The translations under genes and the position numbers were made by a program. The notes under the pieces are model-generated. The model searched no databases, was not told where the DNA came from, and saw only the letters and a program-made list of their open reading frames with translations. Shown one piece after another: positions 1 through 10,370 of a stretch of DNA of 21,497 nucleotides (position 1 is its first letter; every line of letters begins with the position of its first letter). The stretch comes from Fomitopsis serialis (taxonomy: Eukaryota; Basidiomycota; Agaricomycetes; Polyporales; Fomitopsidaceae): contig NW_025955544.1 in assembly GCF_022376445.1 (NCBI RefSeq), positions 1 to 21,497 of the forward strand, in the 5' to 3' direction.

Positions 1-1110
1 GAGAATGTTACAACGCTCGACCCGGACCTACTAACACATGAGAGCATCCAACTCGGCCTTCCGCAGGTTCCGCATAACGGGCGACCGCCCCCGAACGGCG
101 AAGGTCATAACCGGAGCCGGTGACAGTCCTCGAAGATATGAGACAGCGGCAGGAGTTCGCCTGACTTACACGAACATGCCGCACCTCGACCCAACTTCCG
201 AAGCGTATGCTGCCCGCTACTACCGCCTCCTAGAGGTCCTCAAGACCGAGGGACTTGTCGAGCCGCGATACGATGCCAACAGTCCCGGAGAGTGGCTGGC
301 TTGGGCTCACGGAGTCCGTTGGATGATCGTACGTGCCTCCGAACTTAGACTATCGTTCGAACCATCGAACCGACCTTCGAACAGCGATTCTTGTTCGAGT
401 CCCGCAGCCGGGCCATACTGCTGGCGAACGATACGCTTCCTGCTCCTAGGTCGTTCCCCGAGATCGACGAGTTGATGCGTTACCTCGACGAGGTCTTTCA
501 CCGCGATGGCAACCAGGGAGACATCCTAGGTTCGCCCTACCCTACGATCGCGTGGTCCGAGACCTTGGTACTGCTCGAACAAGTCAACCAGGCCGAGCGT
601 CGTCCCCTCGCGAACCCGCAGTATCAGCGCGAGTCGTTGATCCTGTCCGACTTTCGCCAGCTGCCCGACAACCTCGAGTCCATGGGTCGAGCGATCCACA
701 ACATCGCAGTCGACCAGCGCCGCACGCACGGTACCCTCGTTGGGTTGCTCGAAAGCCTGCTCGAGCGCGTCAACACTGACCGTGGTTCCGACACCGGCCC
801 GTCTGTTCGTAGGGGTAGGGGTGGTGGTCATGGGTGTGGAGGTCGAGGCCATAGATACGAGAGTTGCCGAGGTCGTCACTAGTTAGTTTGACGTAGCCAT
901 GTACTTGCCCCGGAGTCCTACCAATGTAGCGACGCTTCTAAACCGCTTGCCTCTGCCACTAAGGGTTCCGAACATTGACGCTTGAGCTTCGAACATTGGA
1001 CGGTTCCCTCGAACGGACGGACAGTGCGTCGACCATACGGACTTAGTATACTGTCGTACCGACCGTAAATCGCGTTTTCGGTGGGTAGGTGAGCTAAGGG
1101 CTCATCACCG
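1..1110 (+). repeat. R1 repeat, copy 1 (dispersed, about 1.1 kb)
   Basis: Positions 1-1110 match 15270-16378 almost base for base, about 95% by eye with one net single-base length difference near 912. The match ends abruptly after a shared hairpin (copy 1 arms GTGAGC-type and GCTCATC around TAAGG, then ACCG). Beyond it the two copies have unrelated neighbours: a minus-strand coiled-coil gene here, a Gag frame at copy 2. The left end is cut by the window. The repeat carries the spliced Gag-like ORF and about 230 bp of non-coding tail (883-1110). Reading it as one mobile unit is inference. Confidence 0.9.
38..882 (+). CDS. Gag-like protein of an LTR-type element, two exons (R1 copy 1)
   Basis: Two frames join into one 262-residue protein if the 56-nt segment 329-384 is an intron. 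Its donor is GTACGT at 329 and its acceptor is CGAACAG ending at 384. Exon 1 is 38-328 and ends on a whole codon; exon 2 is 385-882. The identical intron is present in copy 2. The first 230 residues are mostly helical-looking and match no family I can name. The C-terminus is rich in Arg and Gly, followed by a Cys-X4-His-X4-Cys pattern (TGT 826-828, CAT, TGC). That is a retroviral-type CCHC zinc knuckle in which the first Cys is a Gly (GGT, one base from TGT). This suggests a nucleocapsid-like role in binding RNA. No protease or polymerase follows. The start is the first ATG of the frame. The Gag label is inference; the splicing is well supported. Confidence 0.6.
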
Positions 1111-1126
1111 GTGACTATAGAGCGAG

Positions 1127-1489
1127 TTAGTGACAAGGGTTTAGATGGCAAGCAATACTACGAAGATAACTTGTTGGGTTCGAGACTTCCTGCTCTCGTG
1201 CGCGCTCATATGCGTCTCTCTCGGCACGCTTCAAGGTCCTCAGCTCTCTCTCCAAGTTAGCCAATCGGTCTGTAGCAACGTTTGAATCGCCTTCTCCTTC
1301 GGGGCCCAGGTCTAGATCAAGGAGTCAGACTGGGACCCATGTTAAATCAAGGTAAGTCGAGCTTCATAGCCTACCTTCAAGCTGGCTGACATTGCTTTCG
1401 CCAGCACTGGGTGCCTCCCGGTTGATGACTCCCCCCGCCGGGAGCGTTTTCTTCTTGCCACGCGAGGCTGGTGCACGCCGGGGTGGCAT
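1127..1489 (-). CDS. Small basic/coiled-coil protein, two exons, unknown function
   Basis: Read on the minus strand. Exon 1 runs 1489-1375 and begins MPPRRAPASRGKKK. An intron of 63 nt (1374-1312, donor GTAGGC, acceptor TGATCTAG) is removed. Exon 2 runs 1311-1127 and continues the frame (one base plus two) to a TAA at 1129-1127, giving 99 residues. The N-terminus is Arg/Lys/Pro-rich. Exon 2 carries an Arg/Glu-rich heptad-like stretch (LANLERELRTLKRAERDAY) typical of a short coiled coil. The stop lies only 17 bp from the edge of R1, so the C-terminus may be cut by that insertion. I do not recognise the family. An upstream in-frame ATG at 1600 would add 37 residues, but they look non-coding (His/Ser-rich). 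Confidence 0.45.
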
Positions 1490-2996
1490 TGGCTTCACTG
1501 TCGACTCTCGAGCAGGCGTCCTGCAGCGGCTGTGATGTAGCGGCGTTGAGTGGTGGTGGTACCGTCGGGAGGGAGGGACGACACTGGCTGACAAATTCAA
1601 GCAGGGCTTTTCACAGGCCCGGGGGGCGGAGGCTCACATGCCGGGCTTGCCCGCCTTGGGGGCAGAGTCAGCCACTACTGCCCTGGCCTTGGAGTGGCGC
1701 GATCTCAGTCGCTCTGGTGTCCAGATCGTCATCTGCCAGTCATCATCGGAACGCAGACTCAGAGCCCCGAGGCTCAGTGGTATCCCGAGTCAGCAAGGGC
1801 CGTCTAACATCCAGGTGAGAAGCACAGTGAGTACGCAGTTACCCTCGCAGCTCCAATATTATCTCTTACAGTCGCGCTGATTATCCTTGGGTCATCTTAG
1901 GAAGTTCTACTCCACGTTATCCCCTCGCAAGACTAGGCCGCCCGCCCGCCCTCTTGTGCTCCTCTTGCTAGCTAGCCCGCTGCGGCACTGCCTTCTCGTG
2001 TCCTATCACCTCCCACCAGCTCATACATTCGCCAGCCACCTACTCGCTCACTCGCTCTCTCCGCACCGCTCGCTTGCTCGCCTGCCATATTGTGCTTTGT
2101 TATTTCCCTCTGTCGATCTTTCGGCCTCATTGATGAAGCTGTCCCAGAAGAGAGGACTCGCCGAGAGGATGGAAGCCACGAACTTGCCATTTCGCGGATG
2201 GCGCCAGAGAATCCTGGCAAGGCTGCGCCCACCCGACTCAAATTTGGCCGTCATATCGCATGTGTCCCAATTCTTGCTCATCCTTCTCGCCATCCTTCTG
2301 GTCCCTGCAATAACGAACACGTGCCTCACTGGTATTTATCTCTATGGTCTTGCGACTTCGCCATCTTTCTCGGTGCCTGCAACGCTGGGCGAACAAACGG
2401 TGGTCTCGCAGACTCTGCTCAGGGTCGGCCTGCGGCTAAACTGCACGACCTCCACACTCGCATTGAACGCAGTCTACGTGTATGGCTATTCCTTCATATG
2501 GTCAGCCATTGTCGGTGCGTACTACGTGTGGCCTTCGTTCGGGGCATACTGGTATTTATGCCGCCATGATGCAGCGTGCTTGGCGTGGCCAGACTTACTG
2601 CCTGCGGAGAGGATCACGAAGTCTATGTTCATGGCAAGGCGGTACAGTCGTCACCATTTCTCAAACGTCCGACTGGATCGACGGAGGCGGCTGCTGGCGG
2701 GTGAATCAATGTACACCATATTTGTCCAGCCTCTGAGTGGCAGAAGCATCCCAATAGGTCATTATCTCATTGCTGATGGTCTCCGAGTCGTCTGTGAGCT
2801 GACAATTCAAGTACCTGTACAGTTGTGTCTGCTGCAACAACGATCCGAGATGTGCGGCGCTTATTGGTCACGAAGGGCGTTCAATCATCGCTCGCTCACT
2901 CAGTGCGCATATGCGGGATGAAGACACGTGAAGTTTTATCGGATGATCGGAGCATGCAAGACGTCGGAGCTGGCCCCCTTTCCCACTTCATGATGA
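1490..2996. other. No gene I can support
   Basis: The stretch is CT-rich from about 1900 to 2100. A frame stays open from 1887 to 2921 (344 codons) with a hydrophobic run near 2260-2360 (SQFLLILLAILLVPAI). Other frames are also open for long spans and I find no family match, splice structure or convincing start. It could hold the 5' end of the Plavaka element, but I see no terminal inverted repeat. Confidence 0.3.
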
Positions 2997-5900
2997 ATGT
3001 CTTCCTGCCAGGTGCGTGACAGTGTCCTTTCTGATAACAGCAATATTATCGTGCTGACGAGAGCTTCAAGGTGGGAGTCAATCTGCAAATCGTCCATTCA
3101 CATGTATGGGCTGTGGAACTATGGGCTTGAGAATGCGACTGCCTTGTCCCGCCATGTTGCTCGGTCAGCAGATCCACGGTGCGCAGCTAGCATCACTAAT
3201 GCCACTGATCTGGCCCGCCAGGAGGCACTCGCTTGTTTGACGCAGCCGCAGACGAGTGTTCGCCACGGACATTGCACTGCGGAAGGATCTTCTCATGGCA
3301 TGCCGTCGAACGCCAGCGCCGACAACCATGAGCCCGCAGGAGCCCAGGATATTGATGACGAAATTCGGCAGGATGACGACCTCGGACATGGTGATAATCC
3401 TCAGGCTGGTGCGCGATCTCCGCGGCCATCATCGAGGAGCTCTTCATCTTCAAGTTCCAGTGAGGAAGAGCGGGACTACGATGTTCCTCCTTCGTCGCCA
3501 CTGCTCATACCCTCGGGTCAACATCGGAGGTCTGCATCACCTGCGGACAGCTCAGGATCTGGTGAGGAAGATGGTATGCTCCTCGAGCAGGAAGAGCTAC
3601 CCGGCCTTCGCGGACCGGAAGAAGAGTTCCTCTTCCATGATCCTCATCGTGTCCGCTTTGGTGGTCAAGCAGGTGCTCTCGTCAATGAGCCACTGGCAGC
3701 CGATATTGATCGGCCAAAGGAAGGGCCGTTTTCTCTCTACGAGGTCGGAATGGCTGAAACGATCTCTGAGGATAACATCTTCGCACCCTTCGCTTCAGAG
3801 AGGGAGTGGCACATTGCTCAGTGGGCAAAAAAGCGCGGCCCAAGTGCGAGCGCTTTCAACGAGTTCCTTGCAATCGATGGGGTGCGTATGATAGCTCTCA
3901 TAAATGCCATCAACTGGAATGCTGATCATGGTATGGGCCAGGTCCGTGATGCCCTGCAGCTTTCGTTCAAAAACACGAAAGAGCTGAACAAGATAGTTGA
4001 TTCCTGCCTTCCGAGCCGCCCCAGATTCGTACGGCATGTACTTGAGGTCGATGGAGAGACATACGACCTTTGGCTGCGAGACATTATGCAGTGCATCCGC
4101 GTTCTATTCGGCTCACCAGATTGGGCTGCAGATATCCTTCTCGTGCCCGAACGACACTATACAGACGAGACCAAGTCAATGCGGGTATACGGCGACATGA
4201 ATACTGGCGAATGGTGGTGGCGATTGCAGGTGACCATGATATTTCCCCCCGCTCTCTACCTCATATTCACGCTATGCCTATATGATAGCACAAAATCGAG
4301 GCCAAGCAACCGGGCGCCACCATCGTACCACTCATCATTTCGTCCGACAAAACTCAATTGACAATGTTTCGCAATCGCTCGTGCTACCCACTCTATCTAA
4401 CAATCGGCAACATCCCTAAGGCAATACGTCGAAAATCCAGTCGACAGGCGCAACTTCTCATTGGGTATCTTCCTGTCACACGGATCTCACACATCAAGAA
4501 CGAAGAGACTCGCCGCCGCGCTATTTCTAACCTCTTCCACGCATGCCTGAAGCAGGCCCTCGCTCCGACTCGCAAGGCTGCCCGTCGTGGAGAGAAGATG
4601 TCGTCAGGCGATGGCTCTACTCGCCGCTGTCACCCTGTCTTCGCGGCATATATTGGAGATTATCCCGAGATTGTTTGCGTTGCTGGTGTGAAGAATGGCG
4701 AATGTCCCGCGGGAGTGGTAGATCCCAAGTCTATGGGTGAGGCTGTGCCGTGCACGCAGCGCGACCTGAATGCAATCCTGCACGCCCTCACTACGCTCGA
4801 GCGGACGGGGGACCCGGTCGCTCATGTGCACGCCTGCCAGGCTGCAGGGATCAAGCCGATTGCGGACCCATTCTGGAAGGACCTGCCTTACGTGAACGTC
4901 TACGTGTCTTTCCCCCGGATATCCTACATCAGCTTTACCAGGGAATGGTTAAGCATGTCATAGGCTGGACGAAGTCAGCGTACGGCGCACGCATCATTGA
5001 TGCTCGTTTTCAATCCCTGCCTCCGAATCATAACCTCCGTCACTTCTCGAAGGGTATCTCACACCTCTCCCGTGTTTCCGGGACTGAACATCAAGACATA
5101 TGTCGCGTTCTCCTCGGCACGATCATCGACCTCCGTTTACCTGGTGGGCAAAGTCCCGTGCGACTGGTGCGAGCCGTACGTGCCCTTCTCGACTTTGTGT
5201 ATCTCGCACAACTCCCGGCCCACACTTCCAACACGCTCTCCCAACTCGAGGACTCCCTGGCTCGGTTCCATGCGAACAAGGGTGTTTTCGTGGATCTAGG
5301 CATTCGCGATCATTTCAACTTCCCTAAACTGCACTCGCTCCAGCACTATGTCAGCGGGATCAAGATGTTCGGCACCGCAGATGGGACTAACACTGCCCAG
5401 TCCGAGCATCTGCACATCTCGCTCGCCAAGGACCCGTGGCGAAAATCGAACAGGAAAGATGAGTACCCGCAGATGACCACCTCAGTTGTCCGGCTTGAGC
5501 AGATCCATGCGCACGCTCTCTACATCGACTGGCGGCTCGCTGGGCGGCCTGATCTGCCGACGACACCTGCTGTTATTCCACACAAACTCCATCAGCATCT
5601 CACTCGCTACCCCACTCACAGATCACTCTCGTTTTCCACCGTGGAATCGCGCTATGGCGCCCATCGCTTTCAAACAGTACTCAAGGAATTCATCGCGCAC
5701 TTCAAACATCCCCATTTGTCTGGACGTCAACTCGCGACCTTCGTATCGGTGTACGATCTGCCATTCCGGTCAGTCTCTGTATGGCACAAAGTCAAGTTCT
5801 GGAATCAAGACCCCTTCCAGCGAAGGGATGCGCCCGAGACCTTGGACGTGATTCACGCGCGTTCAGCATATCGGGATACTCAAGGTCGCATAGTCGCCGG

Positions 5901-6367
5901 GCGATTCGATACCGCCCTGGTCAACGAGAAGGGAGACGGCGGGTTTGTTGGGGTCTCAGGTAAGGCTTACCATGCCATCACCAATGCTTCTTGCTGAGTG
6001 AAGACATAGGTTATCGTGTAGCCCAAGTGCGCGTCATCTTCTCGCTCTCGAAGAAGGCCCACGAGATTGTCTTCAAGAATGAACCCGACGCGCCCTCGCA
6101 CTTCGTGTACCTCGAATGGTTCAGCAGGTTCAAATCGCGCCCGAAGCGAACCACCTGTTCTATACGGTGAAACGCTCACGCGACGCAGACCAGCAGCGCA
6201 TAGCAGCAATCGTTCCCTTGAAGAATCTGCATCGGAGTGCGCATCTACACCCCAAGTTTGGCCCAGTGAAACCATTGGAGTGGACGAGCAGCAATGTGCT
6301 CGAGCTGTGCGACGTGTTCTACGCTAACTCATTCACAGATAGACACACATATATTACTGTTGTGTAG
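2997..6367 (+). pseudogene. Plavaka-family (CACTA-like) transposase, four exons, two frameshifts
   Basis: This is a DNA transposase of the basidiomycete Plavaka group, which cuts and pastes CACTA-type elements. Exon 1 ends at 3881 and holds an acidic Ser-rich leader (SSSSSSSSEEE near 3435) followed by PFASEREWHIAQWAKKRGPS. Introns are 3882-3941 (60 nt), 4230-4288 (59 nt) and 5960-6009 (50 nt), each with GT..AG ends and a restored reading frame. Landmarks in order are SFKNTKELNKI, PERHYTD, IISSDKTQLTMFRN, TIGNIPKAIRRK, GDYPE, PPDILHQLYQG, NHNLRHFSKGISHLSRVSG, FVDLGIRDHFNFPKLHSL and DEYPQMTT. The C-terminus reads GYRVAQVRVIFS and PKFGPVKPLEWTSSNVL. One-base losses near 4905-4917 and 6125-6137 shift the frame. 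The CxxC that members usually have after GEC is absent, and I see no N-terminal zinc finger. The start could be 2997 or the Met at 3300. Element ends were not found. Confidence 0.92.
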
Positions 6368-6455
6368 AGATCGTTAATGCAATGAGAGTCTCCACTCTTT
6401 TATTCATTTCAGCTGCGAGGCAAGCAAACGTCCCCCGCGAGCCCTAGGCGCTGGC

Positions 6456-6477
6456 CCGGGCGCAGCTAAGCGCCCGG
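6456..6477. other. 7-bp perfect hairpin downstream of Plavaka
   Basis: CCGGGCG (6456-6462) pairs perfectly with CGCCCGG (6471-6477) across an 8-nt loop, 89 bp after the transposase stop. The surrounding GC-rich block (6440-6480) differs sharply from the AT-rich 3' flank just before it. It may be subterminal sequence of the Plavaka element or a 3'-end signal; neither can be shown here. Confidence 0.35.
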
Positions 6478-7682
6478 CTTAACACCCCTCCTCGTTGCAG
6501 CGTGGAAGATTAAGACTCCAGCTTTGAGTTCTAGACAGTATCTCGTGTACTCTTGAGAATCGCGCGCAAAATTAACGTCGGGAAACGCAGATGCTCACGC
6601 CAGTTCAATAGTATGGCAGAGCAAATGCGCCACCGCGACCGGCGCTTCTGGTCTTCAGGCGCGCCGAACGCACACTCGGCGCTAGTGACACTCTCAATGC
6701 ACCCCCGCTTCCACGACTCTGGAGCCCGCCCCTTCGCTGCCTTGCAAGGCCGTCCTTCGCGCTTACCTCTGCTTGCTCGTCCCACGCGTCTCGGCGCGCC
6801 CTACCTACGCCATGCTCTCGAGGTCGTACTACTCCGCAACCCGGCCGCTCAGGCTGCCTTTGACCCCCTTTGACCCCCTTTCAAGCTCACTTCAACCGAG
6901 GTGCACTGCCCTGACCACGCCAGTCCCCGCCCCGCAGCTGGTCCCTCCATCCGGACTCCCCCATTATCGGCCAAGCTTGGTGTGCGCGGGCAGCCCAGCC
7001 TCGATTGCCGTGGCGGCCAACTCCCCTCTTCTGGGCGCCGGATCCGCCATCGTGCAGCAGCGCAGCTGAGGATAATCGCCTGGCATTGCCGACCATTACT
7101 CCTGTTGTTAGCACTCACGTCGGCCTCCGCATTCCAGTGGGAGGCGAGCAGCTTGAAAGCCACCGCGCATTCCTCGCACCAGACTCGTCAGTCGCCATTT
7201 GCCACTGCCCGCCGAATGCTTTCATCGCCACCCTTCACCCATTCCTCGCATTCCTGCAGAGCGCAGCAGCAGGGAGCCTGGCTGAGACGCACGGCGCCCG
7301 GCTTGAACACTTGCCTTTACACTCACCCCGCTCTCCTGGTGCATCCACTCCCGCTGATCTTGCTCGTGCCCTCATCTTCGCGCATCTGCTCTCGCCAGTG
7401 CCTGCCCTCCCTCGCGCCCTCCAGGGCCTTCTCGCGCTGGCGTCTTCTTCTCGCGCTCACACCCTCCACCTCGCACTCGCGGCGCCCGTCTTGCGCTCGG
7501 CCACGCCCTCGCCCTTACTCATGCCTGCGCCATCGATTGGAATTGGCGGATCAAATTTGCGCTTGCGTCTCCTGGCTAAGTCCCGCGGTCGCCTCGAGGG
7601 CATCTTACTGTGCGTAGTCTTTCTTTTCTGCCTTGTACCTTCTTCTGACGGTTCTGCATAGAAAACTATACGATCGACTCAA
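6478..7682. other. CT/GC-rich stretch without supported genes
   Basis: Several long overlapping frames stay open (for example 6901-7617 and 7005-7661), but they read as Ser/Pro/Arg/Leu-rich sequence with no recognisable motif. That is expected of stop-poor GC-rich DNA. A 10-bp unit TGACCCCCTT is duplicated at 6861-6880. I see no RNA gene. Confidence 0.4.
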
Positions 7683-8087
7683 AACGGCGAGGCTAACAAG
7701 GTGAAGAACCAGATCAGTGGCGAGTACGGCGCCGTTCCCAGACCGATGCTTACTACCGCGACCACAGCATCAAGTGGGTCGTCATCGGTGACCACAACTA
7801 CCTTGAGGGTTAATCGCGTGAGTATGCCGCTGTCGAGCCCCGCTTCCTCGGCAGTATGGCTGCCATCACCTGCTCGTTCGCCCGTATCCACGACACGAAC
7901 CTGAAGAAGCAGGGCATGCTCGCGCTCACGTTCGCCGACTCCGAGGACTACGAGAAGGTCCGCCCTCAGGACCGCGTCGCGCTCGAGTTGTTCGCGCCTG
8001 GTAGATCCCACGCTCGTGCTCTAGCCCAGTGACGGATCCAAGGAGGAGCTCTCGCTCACGAACAGCCTCCACGACGGAATCATCGAA
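7683..8087 (+). pseudogene. Aconitase (mitochondrial type) C-terminal fragment, decayed
   Basis: The segment encodes pieces of the aconitate hydratase swivel domain (citrate-isocitrate interconversion in the TCA cycle). In order they are NGEANKVKNQISGEYGAVP (from 7683, frame 3), then after a frameshift near 7741 IKWVVIGDHNY, then [33 protein letters not shown] and [16 protein letters not shown] last trace is DGSKEELSLTNS from 8031. A TAA at 7811-7813 replaces the first Ser of the conserved GSSRE active-site motif, whose Ser is the catalytic base in known aconitases. The Gly before it has become Leu. A further frame change lies near 8005-8030. No intron interrupts the match. The preceding three-quarters of the protein and the iron-sulfur cysteines are absent. 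It is a dead fragment; identity is very secure. Confidence 0.92.
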
Positions 8088-10330
8088 CCCGACGGTGACG
8101 ATGTACGTGCCGCCGCCGATGTAGACTCGGGTCTGAATGAGAAGACTACGGCGGGCAACTCGCCACTGCACTTCGTGCGCGCAGCCTCCTTCATCCTGAC
8201 ATTAGCCTTGTCCATTCACGAGTCCCTACGCGACGCCGCGCACCGCCTCGACCACACTGCGCGTCGAGCCGCGCTCGCCGTACCTCAAGCTCGGCATCTT
8301 CTCGATGCTCGCAAGCGCATTCAGCCGAATGGACGGGCGACAATTTATTCGGACTTTGTGACGCTTTACCTGTTAAGTCGTGTGTGGATAGGCATGCATA
8401 TATTACACGTGTAGTCGTAAACCTCACGCGCATCGTACTTAGCTTGCGAGTACCCCGCCGTAGCGCGCGCAAGCGCCCGACCGCCGCCAACAACAAAGCG
8501 CTTTATTTAACACTTCCCATTTAGAATAAAAGCTCGTGGAGGCATGTACAGGAAGACACAATAACAGAATGATCAATGAGATATAAAAAACGTACCTCGA
8601 TGCCGTAGCTCGAACAGCCCAGACAGAGCCAGAGATACCAGCGCCTATTTCTCGCACTTTGCAAGACGAGAGGCAATTGCCACTTTGACGCTCTGCTGCA
8701 ACCCCTTGACTCCTGACTACAACACACCCTGGCTACATCGTCACTCAAATCTCACACTCCGCGCTGCTCTTGTGGCGCTTTCGGGACGACCTCAGCCGAC
8801 AGTGGCTCAACACCGTTTGAAGAGCCTGTGCCGACTCCCTACTGCGAACGTTCAAGTTCTCGCCCTACAAGACGCACCACCAACGCCTACTAGTACCTAA
8901 CCTTCGCAATCAGCCCCTACACCATAGGCCAGCTCGTCATCCCCCATCCCATCGTATGGTGCATGCCGGTTGCTTTGGCCCCTCCGGGAGGCCGAGTGAT
9001 TAGTGCTGTACCAATGAGGGGCCGCTGTACACTATATACCACCACCCATTGTGCAACTACAGCGACCACTAACCACAAATGCGGCGACACCTCTCTGGCA
9101 AGCTCACCAAAGGCCCGAGACGCAAGACGATACACATGGCGATCACGACCGCAGAGCCAACACCCTGTGCGCCGGCATAGCCAGCCAACGAACGAAGGGC
9201 AGCCGAGGTGAGTGCAGACGCGCGTGAACTGGTAACTGACAGCGAGCACAGGGCGCTGCGACGTGCAGCACCACACTGCTGCACATTGTAGATGACAACG
9301 GCGAGCACGCAGGCGCAGTTACGATCGGCGAGCGGTCCGCTCGCGCGTAACGGCATGTCAGGGCAAGCAGTGGACGGTGGGTAAGCGGCGGATGGCGGGC
9401 GAGCATAGTAGCGAGGGCGAACACGAGCGAACGCCTTGCGTGAAAACACAGCCAGCGAGTAGACCGCGGGCGACGTGGCGTGTTCTTAGCCTGCTCCTCA
9501 CCTCATTCGTCCCCCGCCTTCGGCCTTGCCCGTTGCGGGCGAGCGCACGACTGGCTGAGCTGCATACTCCTCCGACCTCGAGCATCGCGGAAATCTCGGC
9601 GAACTACAAGACCACCTTGACCGCGTGGAGCGTGCTGCTCGAGCCGGTCGTCACTAAAGTGCGGCGGCTCGCGCAAGCCGTTCGTCACCTCGCCAACCCG
9701 CTAGTCTCCTCAGGTCTCCCCGATCCCAACCGTGGGCCTCATGCGAGGCAGCCACGCCCAAACTTCGTGCAGGCCGCGTCGTCTCCCGCCAAAGCGGGCC
9801 GGGGCTGTGCTCGCCCCGCAGCCTTGCCACATGAGTGAGTCGGGCTTCGTCGCACTGATAGCCTTCGAGTCAGCGACCCTCCCTGGACTATCAAGCACCT
9901 CTCCTCGCGGCCACAGCCAGTACTGTTCCCGTACCTCTATCCCTGACGTCCTGGGTGTGCCCCTCGCGGTCGTCGCCCCATGGGACGACAACGCGTAGTG
10001 TCATGCCTTTGACCATTACACTGCAGTCCTTATGTGTTTCCTACGACGCAAGCCTGCGCACATTCCCTACTCGGACGGCTACGGGGGCTGCAGCCTCCAT
10101 CACGAGGCTTCAGTCACTCCGCAAGAAGGCAGAGGTAGCGTTGGGTATGATAACGGTCGAGGCAATGGCGTCGGCAATGACTGGGCTGCAATGACTGGGC
10201 GTGTGCTGGGCGTGGGGGCGATGCGGAAGGTTCAGGGCGGGAGCAGGTGGCACAGAAGGAGATGAACGTTGCCGCCGTGGCAGCACTACGAGTAATTAAT
10301 CGAACAACGAATATATTTACGGAAGCAGGT
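8088..10330. other. Long stretch without supported genes
   Basis: I searched both strands for the missing hAT C-terminus, further aconitase pieces and other families and recognised nothing. Open frames here are short, overlap each other on both strands and lack motifs. A 14-bp unit (CAATGACTGGGCTG) is duplicated nearly head-to-tail at 10175-10200. The 9500-9720 frame (ISANYKTTLTAWSVLLEPVV) looks mildly protein-like but is unidentified. Confidence 0.4.
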
Positions 10331-10370
10331 CATTTACACGGATTTACACGGATTTACACGGATTTACACC
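10331..10370 (+). repeat. 10-bp tandem repeat, four units
   Basis: The unit GATTTACACG is repeated about four times (first unit starts CATT, last ends CACC). It lies at the 3' edge of the truncated hAT gene and supplies that gene's in-frame stop on the minus strand (TAA at 10356-10354). Confidence 0.9.

Noticed and set aside
1060..1110. Helitron 3' end
   Set aside because: There is a terminal hairpin, but no CTRR follows it, and no Rep/helicase sequence is in the window.
1887..2921. 344-codon open frame with a hydrophobic stretch
   Set aside because: Other frames are also open over much of it, the start is weak, and no family or splice pattern supports it. Kept only as a note in the gene-free stretch.
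3256..3891. 211-residue plus-strand frame
   Set aside because: Off-frame shadow of the Plavaka acidic leader.
6694..6701. CAATGCAC as the matching target duplication of the hAT element
   Set aside because: The same 8 bp occur here, but no CAGGGG-type terminus follows and a chance match in several kb is quite likely.
7005..7661. 218-codon plus-strand frame
   Set aside because: It overlaps a longer frame on the same strand in CT-rich DNA; composition is Ser/Pro/Leu-rich with no motif.
7679..8011. Minus-strand 110-residue frame
   Set aside because: Shadow of the aconitase fragment on the other strand.
10331..10370. Telomere-like or CRISPR-like array
   Set aside because: The 10-bp units are contiguous without spacers and do not match the TTAGGG-type repeat; it is a small tandem repeat in a eukaryotic genome.
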